NCBI GenBank assembly: GCA_028284665.1
Contig: JANQRG010000006.1
Span: 46,667-110,666 of the forward strand
Reading direction: 5' to 3'
From: Croceivirga sp.
Lineage (GTDB): Bacteria; Bacteroidota; Bacteroidia; Flavobacteriales; Flavobacteriaceae
DNA length: 64,000 nt
The notes beneath the pieces were generated by a model. It searched no databases, was not told where the DNA came from, and saw nothing but the letters and a program-made list of their open reading frames with translations. Shown in pieces: positions 1 through 8,729 of this stretch. Position 1 is the first letter of the stretch. Every line of letters begins with the position of its first letter. The translations under genes were made by a program, and so were the position numbers.

Positions 1-405
1 TTTGACAAAGCGGGGCTAGAAGTGTCCTATCCTTTCGGCTTTGGTTTATCCTATTCCAGTTTTGAGTATGGCCCTATGGAACTACGAATGGAAAATGATA
101 CGATACATGTGGCATTGACCGTACAAAACACCGGCCAGTTGCCCGGAAAAGAAGTGGTGCAACTCTACACCGAAAAAGTAAATTCCGCTATCGACCGTCC
201 GTTGCAGGAACTTAAAGCGTTTACCAAAACAAGATCTCTTGAACCTGAAGCTGTGGATAGCCTTTGGCTACGTATTCCGGTAAAAGAATTACAGTACTGG
301 GATGAAAACAAAAACGACTGGACGCTGGAAAAAGGTAAATATAATGTCAGGGTAGGAGCTTCCTCTAGAGACATTCGTCAGAGTGCTGAGGTGGAGGTAG
401 AGTGA
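1..405 (+). CDS. Glycoside hydrolase family 3 (beta-glucosidase-like), C-terminal part
   Basis: Only the last 134 codons lie in the window; the frame is open from base 1 and stops at 403-405. The residues read YPFGFGLSYSSFEY followed by a beta-sandwich with GKEVVQLYTEK and RPLQELKAF. This is the typical end of GH3 enzymes: the last loop of the second catalytic-domain half followed by the fibronectin type III-like domain. Such enzymes release terminal sugars from beta-glucans or xylo-oligosaccharides, usually in the periplasm or at the cell surface in Bacteroidota. The catalytic residues lie outside the window, so the substrate cannot be judged. The neighbouring aldose 1-epimerase on the opposite strand fits a sugar-use setting. 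Confidence 0.88.
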   Translation, partial: FDKAGLEVSYPFGFGLSYSSFEYGPMELRMENDTIHVALTVQNTGQLPGKEVVQLYTEKVNSAIDRPLQELKAFTKTRSLEPEAVDSLWLRIPVKELQYWDENKNDWTLEKGKYNVRVGASSRDIRQSAEVEVE

Positions 406-423
406 TTAAACTTTGGATTGAAT

Positions 424-489
424 GGCTCCCCTCCCCACTTGCCATCATTGCTTTGATCAGCACTTGGGTAGGTTTTTTAAAGGGGAGCT
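424..489. repeat. Fragment of intergenic repeat family R2
   Basis: A short stretch starting GGCTCCCCTCCCC and ending AGGGGAGC matches the inner end of the longer element at 26007-26179, including a CTTGCCATCATT / CCTGCCATCATT core and the closing AGGGGAGC. The ends are complementary, so it can fold. It sits between the convergent GH3 and galM genes. It looks like a partial copy of a dispersed palindromic element. Confidence 0.55.
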
Positions 490-536
490 TTCTGTTTGCA
501 TTCTACAACTAAAATCTCTTGTCCAGGGTAATTTCC

Positions 537-1655
537 TCACAAATCACCCATTGTTTTAAAGTGATAACTACATAGGGAATAGTATTCTTCCCCGGGCTGT
601 AGCACGGTAGAAGGAAAATGAGACTGGTTGGGGCTGTCCGGATAGTGTTGGGTTTCCAGGCAAAAGGCGGATCGAGGGCCATATTCCTTGTTGTTTTTGC
701 CAATTAAGCCCATGGGTAGATTATTTCCGGTGTAGAACTGTACCCCAGGGGCATTCGTGAAGACCTCCATGACCCTACCGCTCTCAGGTTCCACTACGGT
801 TGCAGCATGGTTCAGGTCCCCGTTCTTTTTGTTCAAAACATAGTTATGGTCATAACCTCCGGCGTAGTTCAGTTGCTCATAGGAACTGTCAATGTCTCGT
901 CCGATAGCTTTGGAGGCACCAAAATCCAACGGGGTATCTTTTAAATTCTGGATTTCCCCGGTGGGGATCAGTGTGGCACCAGAAGGGGTGAATTGGTTCG
1001 AGTACAACTGCAATTGGTGATCGAGAATGCTGCCGTTACCTGCCCCTTTTAAATTAAAATAGCTGTGATTGGTGAGGTTCACAACAGTAGTTTTATCCGT
1101 ACTGGCCCAATATTCTATTTTTAGCTCATTTTGATCTGTTAGCGTATATAACATTCTTATAGTAAGATTTCCGGGATACCCTTCTTCCCCATCCTGAGAC
1201 AAATACCCCAACTCAAGCGTTTGTGGATCCAATTGTTTCGCTTGCCAAACTGCTGCGTTAAACCCTTTGGTACCTCCATGAAGGTGGTTCGCCCCATTGT
1301 TTTGTACTAAAGTATACTCTTTCCCTTCCAATGCAAATGCTCCTCCGGCAATACGGTTGGCATAACGCCCTACCGTAGCGCCGAGATAAGAATGATCAGG
1401 CCCTAAGTAGCCCTCCAAATCGTCAAAACCTAAGACCACATCCTCGAACTTGGAATGGGTGTCGGGTACCCATAAACTAACTAAACTGGCACCATAGTTG
1501 GTCACCTGGCATACGGCACCTTGCTGGTTTTGTAAGGTGAATAAGTCCACTTTTTTGCCGTCTAAAATACGTCTGAAGTTGTCGGCTTCTAGTAAGGAGG
1601 GTTTTTGAGGAGGTTTCATAGCGATGCAAGATACTACAAAGGAGCGGGGGATCAT
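537..1655 (-). CDS. galM: Aldose 1-epimerase (galactose mutarotase)
   Basis: Interconverts alpha and beta anomers of galactose/glucose in the Leloir pathway. The protein has the family signatures: NRIAGG near residue 100, HLHGG at 124-128 of the long form, the acid His in NHSYF (about residue 197) and the catalytic base Glu in FCLETQHYPD (about 334). Length is normal for the family. Two starts are possible: the ATG at 1655 gives an N-terminal extension of 12 residues, while the ATG at 1619 (MKPPQKPSLL) starts closer to the usual domain edge; I consider the shorter form slightly more likely. No clear signal peptide is seen in the short form, so cytoplasmic. It lies convergent to the GH3 gene, suggesting a shared sugar-use role. 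Confidence 0.93.
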   Translation of the reverse strand: MIPRSFVVSCIAMKPPQKPSLLEADNFRRILDGKKVDLFTLQNQQGAVCQVTNYGASLVSLWVPDTHSKFEDVVLGFDDLEGYLGPDHSYLGATVGRYANRIAGGAFALEGKEYTLVQNNGANHLHGGTKGFNAAVWQAKQLDPQTLELGYLSQDGEEGYPGNLTIRMLYTLTDQNELKIEYWASTDKTTVVNLTNHSYFNLKGAGNGSILDHQLQLYSNQFTPSGATLIPTGEIQNLKDTPLDFGASKAIGRDIDSSYEQLNYAGGYDHNYVLNKKNGDLNHAATVVEPESGRVMEVFTNAPGVQFYTGNNLPMGLIGKNNKEYGPRSAFCLETQHYPDSPNQSHFPSTVLQPGEEYYSLCSYHFKTMGDL

Positions 1656-1821
1656 TGTTAAAGGATGATCAAGAAATTTATAGAAAAGTTAGTCTACCTA
1701 TTTGAAGTTGATTTTCAACATTAGGCCATTCCGAAATGTGACTGGTATTGCCAATTGAGAAATCCCATAGTTCTTATGAAACATTAGCTTTCTAAAATTT
1801 TTTTCGCAGAGCTTTAGGGTT

Positions 1822-4158
1822 CTATTTTTTGAATTGCTCTATCAGCATTATGAAATCTTTGTCCCCATTAAAATCTTTCCAGTCTTCATCTTTTTCTACA
1901 AAATAGGGTTCTATTTCGTTTCTCGAGAGACTACGTTCTAGATATTTCAAAGCATTTTCTTTTTCCCCCTTCAAGGCAAAAACACATGATAGATTATAAG
2001 AACTTTCTCCATGTTCAATAGCCTTGTAAAAAACTTCAACTGCTTTCTGATACAACTCATTGGCTTCTTTTCCTTCTTTGGTTTTAGCTAAGTCTGCTAA
2101 AGCGTTTCCCCAGTTATTAAAGGCTTCGTGTTTGTCAGGCTTTATGGCAACAGCCTTCTGGAATTTTTCAAATGCCTGATGGTATAATTCATCGGCTTCT
2201 TTGCCCTCTTTGGTTTTGGCTGAGTTGACTAAAACACCTCCCCAGTTGTTAAAAGCTTCGTGCAATTCCGGTTCAATCTCAATAGCCTTCTGGAATTTTT
2301 CAAATGCTTGACGGTACAATTCATCGGCTTCTTTTCCTTCCTTGATTTCGGCTAACTTTCCTAAATCAGTTCCCCAATTGTAGAATGCCCTATGATAGTC
2401 TGGTTTGATTTCTACAGCCTTTTGGTACTGCTCGAAAGCCTGATGATACAAATCATCGGCTTCCTTCCCTGTTTTGGTTTTGGCTAAGTCGGTCAAGTGA
2501 TATGCCCAGTTGTAAAATGCCCTGTGATAGTCTGGTTTGATCTCTGTAGCCCTTTGGTACTGCTCAAAAGCCTGATGATACAATTCATCGGCTTCTTTTC
2601 CTTTTTTGGTTTTGGCTAAGTTTCCCAGATCAGTCCCCCAATTGTTAAATGCTACGTATTTGTCTGGTTTTATCTTAGTAGCCTCATTATATTTTTCAAA
2701 TGCTTGGTGATACAACTCATCGGCTTCTTTTCCCTCCTTGGTTTTGGCTAAGTTTCCCAGATCAGTTCCCCAATTGAACAACGCCTCATGAAGGTCTGGT
2801 TTTATCTCAACAGCCTTATTGAATTTTTCAAATGCTTGGTGATACAAATCATCGGCTTCTTTTCCTTCATTACTTTTGGCTAAGTTTCCTAAATTATTTC
2901 CCCAATTGTTAAGAGCTTCATATTTATCTGGTTTTATTGCAATAGCCTTTTCGTATTTTCCGATTGCTTTCTGATACAAATCATTGGCTTCTTTTCCTTC
3001 CTTGGTTTTGGCTAAGTTTCCCAAATCAATTCCCCAGGACAAATACAATTCTGCTAGCAAAGAATTTACATCCTGGTCATTAATTTGCTTTGCTCTTTCT
3101 TCGATCCTGATAACACCTTGTTGGTCATAGTTTTCGGAAATCAGTAAATCTATAATATCCTTTTTCAATTTATCCGCATGTAATTCAGCCTCATCAAGTA
3201 TTACATTTTCCTTTTTCTCGAATTGACGAATTGATTTGGTAACGTCCTTTTTCGCCATTTCTAAACGTTCCTTCACTCCCTTAAAATGCTCTTCATCATT
3301 AATGTCATTAATTTCGTTTAACATTGCCTGTAAAGACGAAAACGGTTTATCAAGGATTTCGGGTTGCGTTAAACCCAGAATATCATTAAGTTTAAGCATG
3401 AAGGCGTCTGCATCGTAACCCTTTATCAAAGAGGCATTGGTATTAGGGGTAGTTAGGAATTCCTGAACTCTTTGGCTTGGAGGATCCTCCCTATAGCCAA
3501 CCCAATAGAGTCCATTATCAAACCTTCCTAATTCTTTAATGTGTTCAAAAACGGGATCGGACCCACTATATCCAATAAATATCCAGGGTCTTTCATTCTT
3601 TATACTATCAAAGATTCTTGGTAAAATCGATTTCACCTTCTCCATTTCATCCTCGGTATTTAGTAACCATAATCCATGGTGTTGGCCATGTAAGTATACC
3701 ACAGATCCTATTTTGAAAGTTGTTGTTGTTAGGTCCTTTAGAATGGCCATGTCGTAGGTGGATGGGAATTCGTTAAATAGCGATAACGCCCTGAGCATCA
3801 AATTGTCAAAATTTACCGTTAGCACATAATCGACAAATCCACTTTTCATTAATTGAGCAAGGTAAATATGGGTTACATTGATTTTAGCCTCATCAATATA
3901 TTTTTTTAAAAGTTCGTTTCTTTGATGGGGTAATAGGCACTCCATTAGTTTAGAATAGTACTGTTCTTTTTCATTTAGTTTTTTAATAAAGGGGCTATTC
4001 TGATACTTATTCAGGATGTCTTTTGTGATGTCCCTAGCCAAAGGTATATTCCCGGTTACTGAAGCCCCAGCTCCGAGAAAGAATATAGGTTGTGGTTTGT
4101 TGTTATCCTTGGCTTGTTGAATTAGATATGCTAACTCTTCAATAGTTATTTCTTTCAT
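1822..4158 (-). CDS. SIR2-domain protein with long TPR repeat array (candidate defence NADase)
   Basis: Residues 1-265 form a SIR2-like domain of the bacterial SIR2_2 type: FFLGAGAS at 26-33, TVNFDN with Asn116 and Asp118, LHG with His157, and a second Rossmann segment WIFIGYSGSDP near 192-202. The Asn and His match the positions needed for NAD hydrolysis in known SIR2 defence effectors. There are no zinc-binding Cys pairs as in deacetylase sirtuins. A linker rich in charged helix (about 275-365) leads to seven regular TPR-like repeats of 44 residues plus degenerate ends (about 375-740), with the pattern NWGxxLGNLAKTKEGKEADELYHQAFEK followed by KAxEIKPD. The gene is solitary: 137 bp or more separates it from the neighbours on each side and none of these looks like a defence partner. 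By analogy with SIR2 abortive-infection proteins it may deplete NAD when the repeats sense something; this role is inference. Confidence 0.82.
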   Translation of the reverse strand: MKEITIEELAYLIQQAKDNNKPQPIFFLGAGASVTGNIPLARDITKDILNKYQNSPFIKKLNEKEQYYSKLMECLLPHQRNELLKKYIDEAKINVTHIYLAQLMKSGFVDYVLTVNFDNLMLRALSLFNEFPSTYDMAILKDLTTTTFKIGSVVYLHGQHHGLWLLNTEDEMEKVKSILPRIFDSIKNERPWIFIGYSGSDPVFEHIKELGRFDNGLYWVGYREDPPSQRVQEFLTTPNTNASLIKGYDADAFMLKLNDILGLTQPEILDKPFSSLQAMLNEINDINDEEHFKGVKERLEMAKKDVTKSIRQFEKKENVILDEAELHADKLKKDIIDLLISENYDQQGVIRIEERAKQINDQDVNSLLAELYLSWGIDLGNLAKTKEGKEANDLYQKAIGKYEKAIAIKPDKYEALNNWGNNLGNLAKSNEGKEADDLYHQAFEKFNKAVEIKPDLHEALFNWGTDLGNLAKTKEGKEADELYHQAFEKYNEATKIKPDKYVAFNNWGTDLGNLAKTKKGKEADELYHQAFEQYQRATEIKPDYHRAFYNWAYHLTDLAKTKTGKEADDLYHQAFEQYQKAVEIKPDYHRAFYNWGTDLGKLAEIKEGKEADELYRQAFEKFQKAIEIEPELHEAFNNWGGVLVNSAKTKEGKEADELYHQAFEKFQKAVAIKPDKHEAFNNWGNALADLAKTKEGKEANELYQKAVEVFYKAIEHGESSYNLSCVFALKGEKENALKYLERSLSRNEIEPYFVEKDEDWKDFNGDKDFIMLIEQFKK
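1970..3036 (-). repeat. Tandem ~132-bp coding repeats (TPR array of the SIR2 protein)
   Basis: The TPR part of the SIR2 gene is built from about eight direct repeats of 132 bp. Nucleotide similarity is high: phrases such as GCTTCTTTTCC, GATACAA and TTTGGCTAAG recur once per unit on the plus strand. Neighbouring units differ mostly in the helix-B end (EIKPDKHEAF / EIKPDYHRAF). This invites unit gain or loss by recombination and can also collapse in short-read assembly. Confidence 0.8.
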
Positions 4159-4323
4159 TTTTACTTACTCTTTTTCACATTGAGTGCTATCGCAGAATGA
4201 GTGCTAGAGTCTCTCTTTTTTACGGAGTAACTTTTGGGGGAAGATCCAGCTTCTAATTTAAAGGATAATGTCTAAAGCTTTTTCACTTTTATCCTTAAAA
4301 AAACCGGGGTTTTTCTGCAATTT

Positions 4324-5526
4324 TTAATCGTTTTTTTGAAACAACGCAATCAACCCAAATACTGGCCCCACTGCTAATACCAAAAAAAGCCATTTGGGCG
4401 AAACAACCCATTGTAAATACGTTACTAGTTGGATACTGAAAATGGTAATTGCAAAACCAATACAATTCACTATGGTCAGTGCAGTGCCTTTGATGGTTGC
4501 CGGGGCATTTTTGGCTACCAGGGTAGAAAAGAGCGGGGAGTCGGCAATGACCACCATGCCCCAAAACAGCAAAAAGGTCACAAACCAGCCGGGATAGGGC
4601 AGGACAAACATCAGGGGGAAGAGCAGGCAACAGCTGCCTGACAATGCCAACGCCCCTCCGGCAGTTCGTTTCTCTCCCAATTTTTGCGAAATAAACCCAC
4701 CTAAGACACAAGCTAACCCGCCAATGGCAATGACGGCAAAGGAATGTAGCGCTACCGAAAAGGTTACGCTGGGATGGTACTCTGCATAGGTAACCAGCAT
4801 TACCGGAACAAAAGCCCATACGGTATACAGTTCCCACATATGCCCGAAATACCCAAAGGCAGCGGAGCGAAATGTCTTTTCCCGAAATATGGTAAAACAG
4901 GCCGTCAGTTGCAGTTGTTGACTCGCCTTACGATAAGGGCCATCAGGTACACCGCCGACAATCAGAAATCCCCCTAACACTGCCAGGCTAGATGTTGCAA
5001 GTATTACCCCTTTCCATGGCAAAGCGACGGAAACGCCTTTGAGTAAATGGGGCAAGGCGGTTCCCAGGACGAGCGCGCCCACCAAAAAACTCAAGGATTT
5101 TCCCAAGCCCTTATCAAAATGGTCGGCGGCAATTTTCATTCCTACCGGGTAGATCCCGGCCAGGAAAAATCCAGTCAAAAAACGGCATACTATAATGGAA
5201 GTGAAACTATTCCCCTCCCATAAGATGCCCAGGTTGCACAAGGCGCCCAACAGTGCACTTACAAGAAACACTTTTGAAGGCGAAAAACGGTCGGTTAGGG
5301 TAAAGATGGCAAAGAGCAAGGTGCCCGTAATAAAACCTAACTGTACTGCGGAGGTCAAATGTCCAAGGGCGTAAGTGGGCAGATTAAAGGTATGGATAAG
5401 GTCTTCCATTACCCCGTTCCCGGCAAACCACAGAGAGGTACAACAGAATTGGGCGATAACTATACAAGGGAGAATATGCGGGGCGGGTTTTGTCAAAGGA
5501 TGATGCTTTTTGCTGACGTTCAACAT
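4324..5526 (-). CDS. MFS transporter
   Basis: Twelve-helix major facilitator superfamily protein of about 400 residues in the inner membrane. Visible are repeated hydrophobic helices and a loop of the MFS type after helix 2-3 (LTDRFSPSKVF), and GKSLSFLVGALVLGTALPHLL in the middle of the first half, reminiscent of the CynX/NimT-like branch. Substrate unknown. I chose the ATG at 5524-5526 (MLNVSKKHH), which overlaps the stop of the upstream VOC gene by 7 bp; a longer frame to 5571 would add 15 residues lying inside that gene. It is the last gene of the 6967 to 4324 operon. Confidence 0.88.
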   Translation of the reverse strand: MLNVSKKHHPLTKPAPHILPCIVIAQFCCTSLWFAGNGVMEDLIHTFNLPTYALGHLTSAVQLGFITGTLLFAIFTLTDRFSPSKVFLVSALLGALCNLGILWEGNSFTSIIVCRFLTGFFLAGIYPVGMKIAADHFDKGLGKSLSFLVGALVLGTALPHLLKGVSVALPWKGVILATSSLAVLGGFLIVGGVPDGPYRKASQQLQLTACFTIFREKTFRSAAFGYFGHMWELYTVWAFVPVMLVTYAEYHPSVTFSVALHSFAVIAIGGLACVLGGFISQKLGEKRTAGGALALSGSCCLLFPLMFVLPYPGWFVTFLLFWGMVVIADSPLFSTLVAKNAPATIKGTALTIVNCIGFAITIFSIQLVTYLQWVVSPKWLFLVLAVGPVFGLIALFQKND

Positions 5527-6563
5527 AGGTCTTGCCCTACTGGAGTTGCAAATGAAGCGGCCCAAAACCACCCCGGATACAAATAATACAATACACTATA
5601 CACTCCAAGGAAAGCCCACAACACAAGCACCACCCAAAACAGCACCGGATGTTGGACTTTTGAAATGGGTTCGAATAAATGGGTCTGACCGGAGCGCAGG
5701 TCCATAATCACCCAAAGGGTAAAGAAGATACCCCAGATCCAGGCCCATCCTGTCACCAGGCTAATGATAATCAATCCCAACCCTATCGAGGCCCTCCATT
5801 TGAAAGGCTTCTCGAATCGGGATTTCTTAGGAAAGATGCTGCTGTCTACTATGGGAACCACATGGAAAAAAGCACCGAAAGGATCTGCCAATGCAGTGAA
5901 ATGGTTATCCTCAAAAACCAGGGAACCTCCGTTTTCCAGCACACTTTTTTTAGTGGTGGCGGTGTCTCGCACAGCAAAAAATACTCCCCAGTACTCGTAT
6001 TTCCCTTTTAGGGTGTTACTTACCTCCCGAACCGCTCCTATTTGCTGTTGCGAGGAATCCAAAATAAAGCGGCGACCGTTTTGAGCAGGAGCGAACGTCC
6101 AGTGAAACAGAGTTTCGTAGAAGGGGCTAATCCTGGAGAAGTCTGAAATGAACAACTCATTCCACACCAAAGCATTCTTGGTATTTTTAAAGCGACTGTT
6201 CAACTGATCTCCCTCGTAGACGGTAAAACCCGCACCGAGCGGATCCCGGATCAAGGCAACTTTTCCGATAGGGTTTTCAGTGTCAACCAGTTCAATGATC
6301 CCACCTAGGGTTTTGGCTCTTGCTACTGTGTCTTCTACACTTTCCACACGGATATAGCTCATCCAGAAAGAAGGCATATTCATGTCCTTAAACTTCCTGG
6401 GTGTTTCGTAAAGGCCCGAAATTTGCTTGTTGCCATAATGTGCCAAATAATAGCGGCCATCTTCCGTATAGTATTCCCAGTTAAAAACAGCGGAATAAAA
6501 ATTTTTAGCTATGGTGAGCTCGTAGGTTGAGAGATCAGCAAAAACAAAGTGGTTTTCCATCAT
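5520..6563 (-). CDS. Tandem VOC (glyoxalase-like) domains fused to a membrane segment
   Basis: Residues 1-120 and about 130-235 are two VOC/bleomycin-resistance-like beta-alpha-beta units, each opening with the pattern of a small paired domain (FVFADLSTYELTIAKNFYSA and LVWNELFISDFSRISPFYET) and ending with DPLGAGFTVYEG / DPFGAFFHVVP. The C-terminal 90 residues are different: three hydrophobic stretches (IGLGLIIISLVTGWAWIWGI, LFWVVLVLWAFLGVYSVLYY) predict membrane anchoring. Soluble two-VOC proteins are common; the membrane tail is unusual and may have arisen by fusion. The ATG overlaps the stop of the upstream gene as ATGA, so translation is probably coupled. Substrate unknown. Confidence 0.78.
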   Translation of the reverse strand: MMENHFVFADLSTYELTIAKNFYSAVFNWEYYTEDGRYYLAHYGNKQISGLYETPRKFKDMNMPSFWMSYIRVESVEDTVARAKTLGGIIELVDTENPIGKVALIRDPLGAGFTVYEGDQLNSRFKNTKNALVWNELFISDFSRISPFYETLFHWTFAPAQNGRRFILDSSQQQIGAVREVSNTLKGKYEYWGVFFAVRDTATTKKSVLENGGSLVFEDNHFTALADPFGAFFHVVPIVDSSIFPKKSRFEKPFKWRASIGLGLIIISLVTGWAWIWGIFFTLWVIMDLRSGQTHLFEPISKVQHPVLFWVVLVLWAFLGVYSVLYYLYPGWFWAASFATPVGQDLC

Positions 6564-6967
6564 GGTGTTGCTTTTTTCTTCAGAAAGCTACTGCCCAGCG
6601 TAATACCAATAACAACTTGAAACACCACACTGGATACCCAACTTATCCGGAACCACATCGGGAGGGGTTGCATGGGACCAAGCGCTGCAAAACCGTCAAT
6701 GACTAAGCCTATTCCCAAAAAAATAAACCATAGCACCAGAGCCGTTCTTCGGGCAATTAGTACGGCTACGAATGGTCCCATAATCCCTGCTACAAAAGCC
6801 GAGGACAGGGCTCCCACTTGCGGTAAGGGAGCATACGGAAGGTTTTTTGGCCCCCAGGTGATGCCATTGGCTTTCCAGAGTTGGGTAAGCCCAGCCTGTA
6901 CTAAGAATACAGTGAGAATTCCAGCAAGGATGGCGACGACCAAACGCCAGGTGGGAGAAATTGTCAT
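6560..6967 (-). CDS. Small four-helix membrane protein, function unknown
   Basis: 135 residues with four hydrophobic segments (WRLVVAILAGILTVFLVQAG, a Gly-rich second helix FVAGIMGPFVAVLIA, LVLWFIFLGIGLVIDGFAAL and VSSVVFQVVIGITLGSSFL). It starts a tight operon: its stop overlaps the start of the VOC gene by 4 bp, and the MFS gene follows. I do not recognise the family. The co-transcribed set membrane protein, VOC protein and MFS exporter suggests a small-molecule handling or resistance role, but this is only inference from order. Confidence 0.7.
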   Translation of the reverse strand: MTISPTWRLVVAILAGILTVFLVQAGLTQLWKANGITWGPKNLPYAPLPQVGALSSAFVAGIMGPFVAVLIARRTALVLWFIFLGIGLVIDGFAALGPMQPLPMWFRISWVSSVVFQVVIGITLGSSFLKKKATP

Positions 6968-7155
6968 GGAAACTTTGCTGCGTTTACTTGCAGTGCTTTA
7001 AGGTAAATAAAATGGATGGTATTTCAAGGACTTCAAAAACTGCTTGTCCGTCCTCAATGGAGGAGGTCCAATTTTGATCTTTGGATTCTTGCGTACTCCC
7101 TTCGACTCCTCTTAATTAGTACACAAGAATGAAAGAACACACTATTTTCTTGGGA

Positions 7156-7184
7156 TGTCATTCCGCACCTGTTGCGGAATCCAT
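7156..7184. repeat. 29-bp dispersed repeat, copy 1 (R4)
   Basis: The stretch TGTCATTCCGCACC through GCGGAATCCAT is the exact reverse complement of 20294-20322. Internally it is a palindrome with TTCCGCA and TGCGGAA arms around a CCTG-type loop. It lies between genes in both places. It may be a remnant of a dispersed palindromic element. Confidence 0.6.
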
Positions 7185-7251
7185 TTTTAAGATAAAAGTA
7201 TCTGCATTCCTAACTCCTTGTGGTTTAATTTGAAATGACTGTTCGGATACA

Positions 7252-8583
7252 CTATTCCTGCGGTAAGGGCTGTAGAAAATGCGTTACGGCATATTCCCCA
7301 ATCGCTGTCCCCAACCGATGCCCTTCTTCGGAATCGTATCGAAAGTGGATACCAAGGTAGACCCGGGACATTGATGCTTCCAATCCCGCTTCCGAAAAAC
7401 TAGAGAACGAGCGAATAGGGGGTTCCATAGCGACCTTTTCTGAAAATGGTCCTGCCTGTTCTACTTCCGGTGTGGACATGACAAAAGTGTACCCATCTCC
7501 TGTACCAAGTGTGGTAGCCAAAACTCGCATGGCTGCTGAGCTGGCCGTTCCGTGGGCGGAGGGATAGGAAGGAAAGGCATAGGTGTGTTGGTGAAGGTTG
7601 TTCCACCCCGGATCGGGTTGGGTATCCGGGTTTTCGTCATGTTCCGCCCAGCGGATCGCCGTATAGGGCCGCCAATGGTTATAGTGAAATTTGTTGTCAA
7701 AGACGTTGATATAGGCATCATAGACCGCCATATTCATCAGTGCAAAAGCACGGGTCGCTTCCCATAGGTTAAGCTGTTCTTTTACCACCAGGTCCCTGGC
7801 CAGTCGGTTGTGCGAATTTTCTACAAAGTCCTTCCACCACATTGCCAGATGTGCCTGGTCTTCCGTCCGGGTAGTACTTTGCCGGGCCCCTACTTCTTTT
7901 ACCTCATTGAACGCCTGAGCATAGGTGGCGCTGGGAATCTCGGGTGGAGGTGGAGACCGAAAGTGGTCCTGCGAAGGGAGCATAAAAGGTTGGGCCAAAG
8001 CCCAACCCGCTCCAAATACAAAACCTTCCGGGGTACCACTATGCTCGTTAAATTCGGCATATACCCCGGGAGCCATGGGATGCCAGGTATATTCCGCTTC
8101 CCCGTTCCAGGCGTCGCCTTGCCGTTCGTCGAGGAGTTTGGCCGCAGCTGCTTCTCCCAACGTCTTCGCCGCCCCAATTTCAGCTTTGGGTAAGGTATCC
8201 AGGCAACGTTCCAGGGCTTCGTGCAGTTCCGGTTTATGATCAGGGTAATGGGTAACAGCTATCGCATAAAGCGCATGGGCAACGGTTGCTACAGGGTGGG
8301 CTTCCAAGGATTCGCCATGATACGTATAGTAACTGTATTGAGGTGCCAGGGTGTTTAACGCGTCATGCGCTGCCAAATGCATCATCGTTGCGGTACGTAG
8401 TCCTTTCAAGGTAAGCAGACCGTCTTCAGCAGTTGCCAGAGCCATCACCTTTTCGTTCCAGGCAAGTAATACCTCGGGGCCGTAGTCTTGCACCCGGAGC
8501 GCTTTTTTGCCGCAGTTAATCAGTAAAAGGAACAGTAGGATGAGGAGCTGGAGTTTTCCATTCGTGATACGAAAGTATTTCAT
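7252..8583 (-). CDS. Vanadium-dependent haloperoxidase / PAP2-type phosphatase, lipoprotein
   Basis: A 443-residue protein with an N-terminal lipoprotein signal (LLLINC, Cys24), so likely anchored in an envelope membrane. The C-terminal half has the three PAP2/vanadate-binding motifs: HYNHWRPYTAIR, FPSYPSAHG and SRVYLGIHFRYDSEEG, in the correct order and spacing. The family includes vanadium chloro/bromoperoxidases, which oxidise halides with hydrogen peroxide, and acid phosphatases sharing the same pocket; the sequence alone does not decide. The long helical N-terminal half is typical of the haloperoxidase-like branch. Transcribed divergently from an AraC regulator with 146 bp between them. 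Confidence 0.87.
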   Translation of the reverse strand: MKYFRITNGKLQLLILLFLLLINCGKKALRVQDYGPEVLLAWNEKVMALATAEDGLLTLKGLRTATMMHLAAHDALNTLAPQYSYYTYHGESLEAHPVATVAHALYAIAVTHYPDHKPELHEALERCLDTLPKAEIGAAKTLGEAAAAKLLDERQGDAWNGEAEYTWHPMAPGVYAEFNEHSGTPEGFVFGAGWALAQPFMLPSQDHFRSPPPPEIPSATYAQAFNEVKEVGARQSTTRTEDQAHLAMWWKDFVENSHNRLARDLVVKEQLNLWEATRAFALMNMAVYDAYINVFDNKFHYNHWRPYTAIRWAEHDENPDTQPDPGWNNLHQHTYAFPSYPSAHGTASSAAMRVLATTLGTGDGYTFVMSTPEVEQAGPFSEKVAMEPPIRSFSSFSEAGLEASMSRVYLGIHFRYDSEEGHRLGTAIGEYAVTHFLQPLPQE

Positions 8584-8729
8584 ACTGGAAGTGGTTTAGG
8601 TAGCAGTCCGGCAAAAACGCTGATAAGAAGATAGTTAAATAGTTGACTACTAGTACGGTAAAATGTATAGCTCGCAGTATTTCGTGTTTTTTTGGAAGGA
8701 ATTGGCGGTTTCCTTAATTTGTAGCAGCT

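Noticed and set aside
1970..3036. Regular direct repeats as CRISPR array
   Set aside because: The repeats are 132 bp, in frame and code for TPR units; there are no unique spacers.
1822..4158. SIR2 protein as protein deacetylase
   Set aside because: The zinc-binding Cys pairs of deacetylase sirtuins are absent and the domain is of the SIR2_2 type.
4295..4837. 180-aa minus-strand frame
   Set aside because: It lies in another frame of the MFS gene and has Cys/Arg-rich composition without family features.
7461..8239. Several open frames on both strands within the haloperoxidase gene
   Set aside because: They are out-of-frame shadows of a gene with complete PAP2 motifs.
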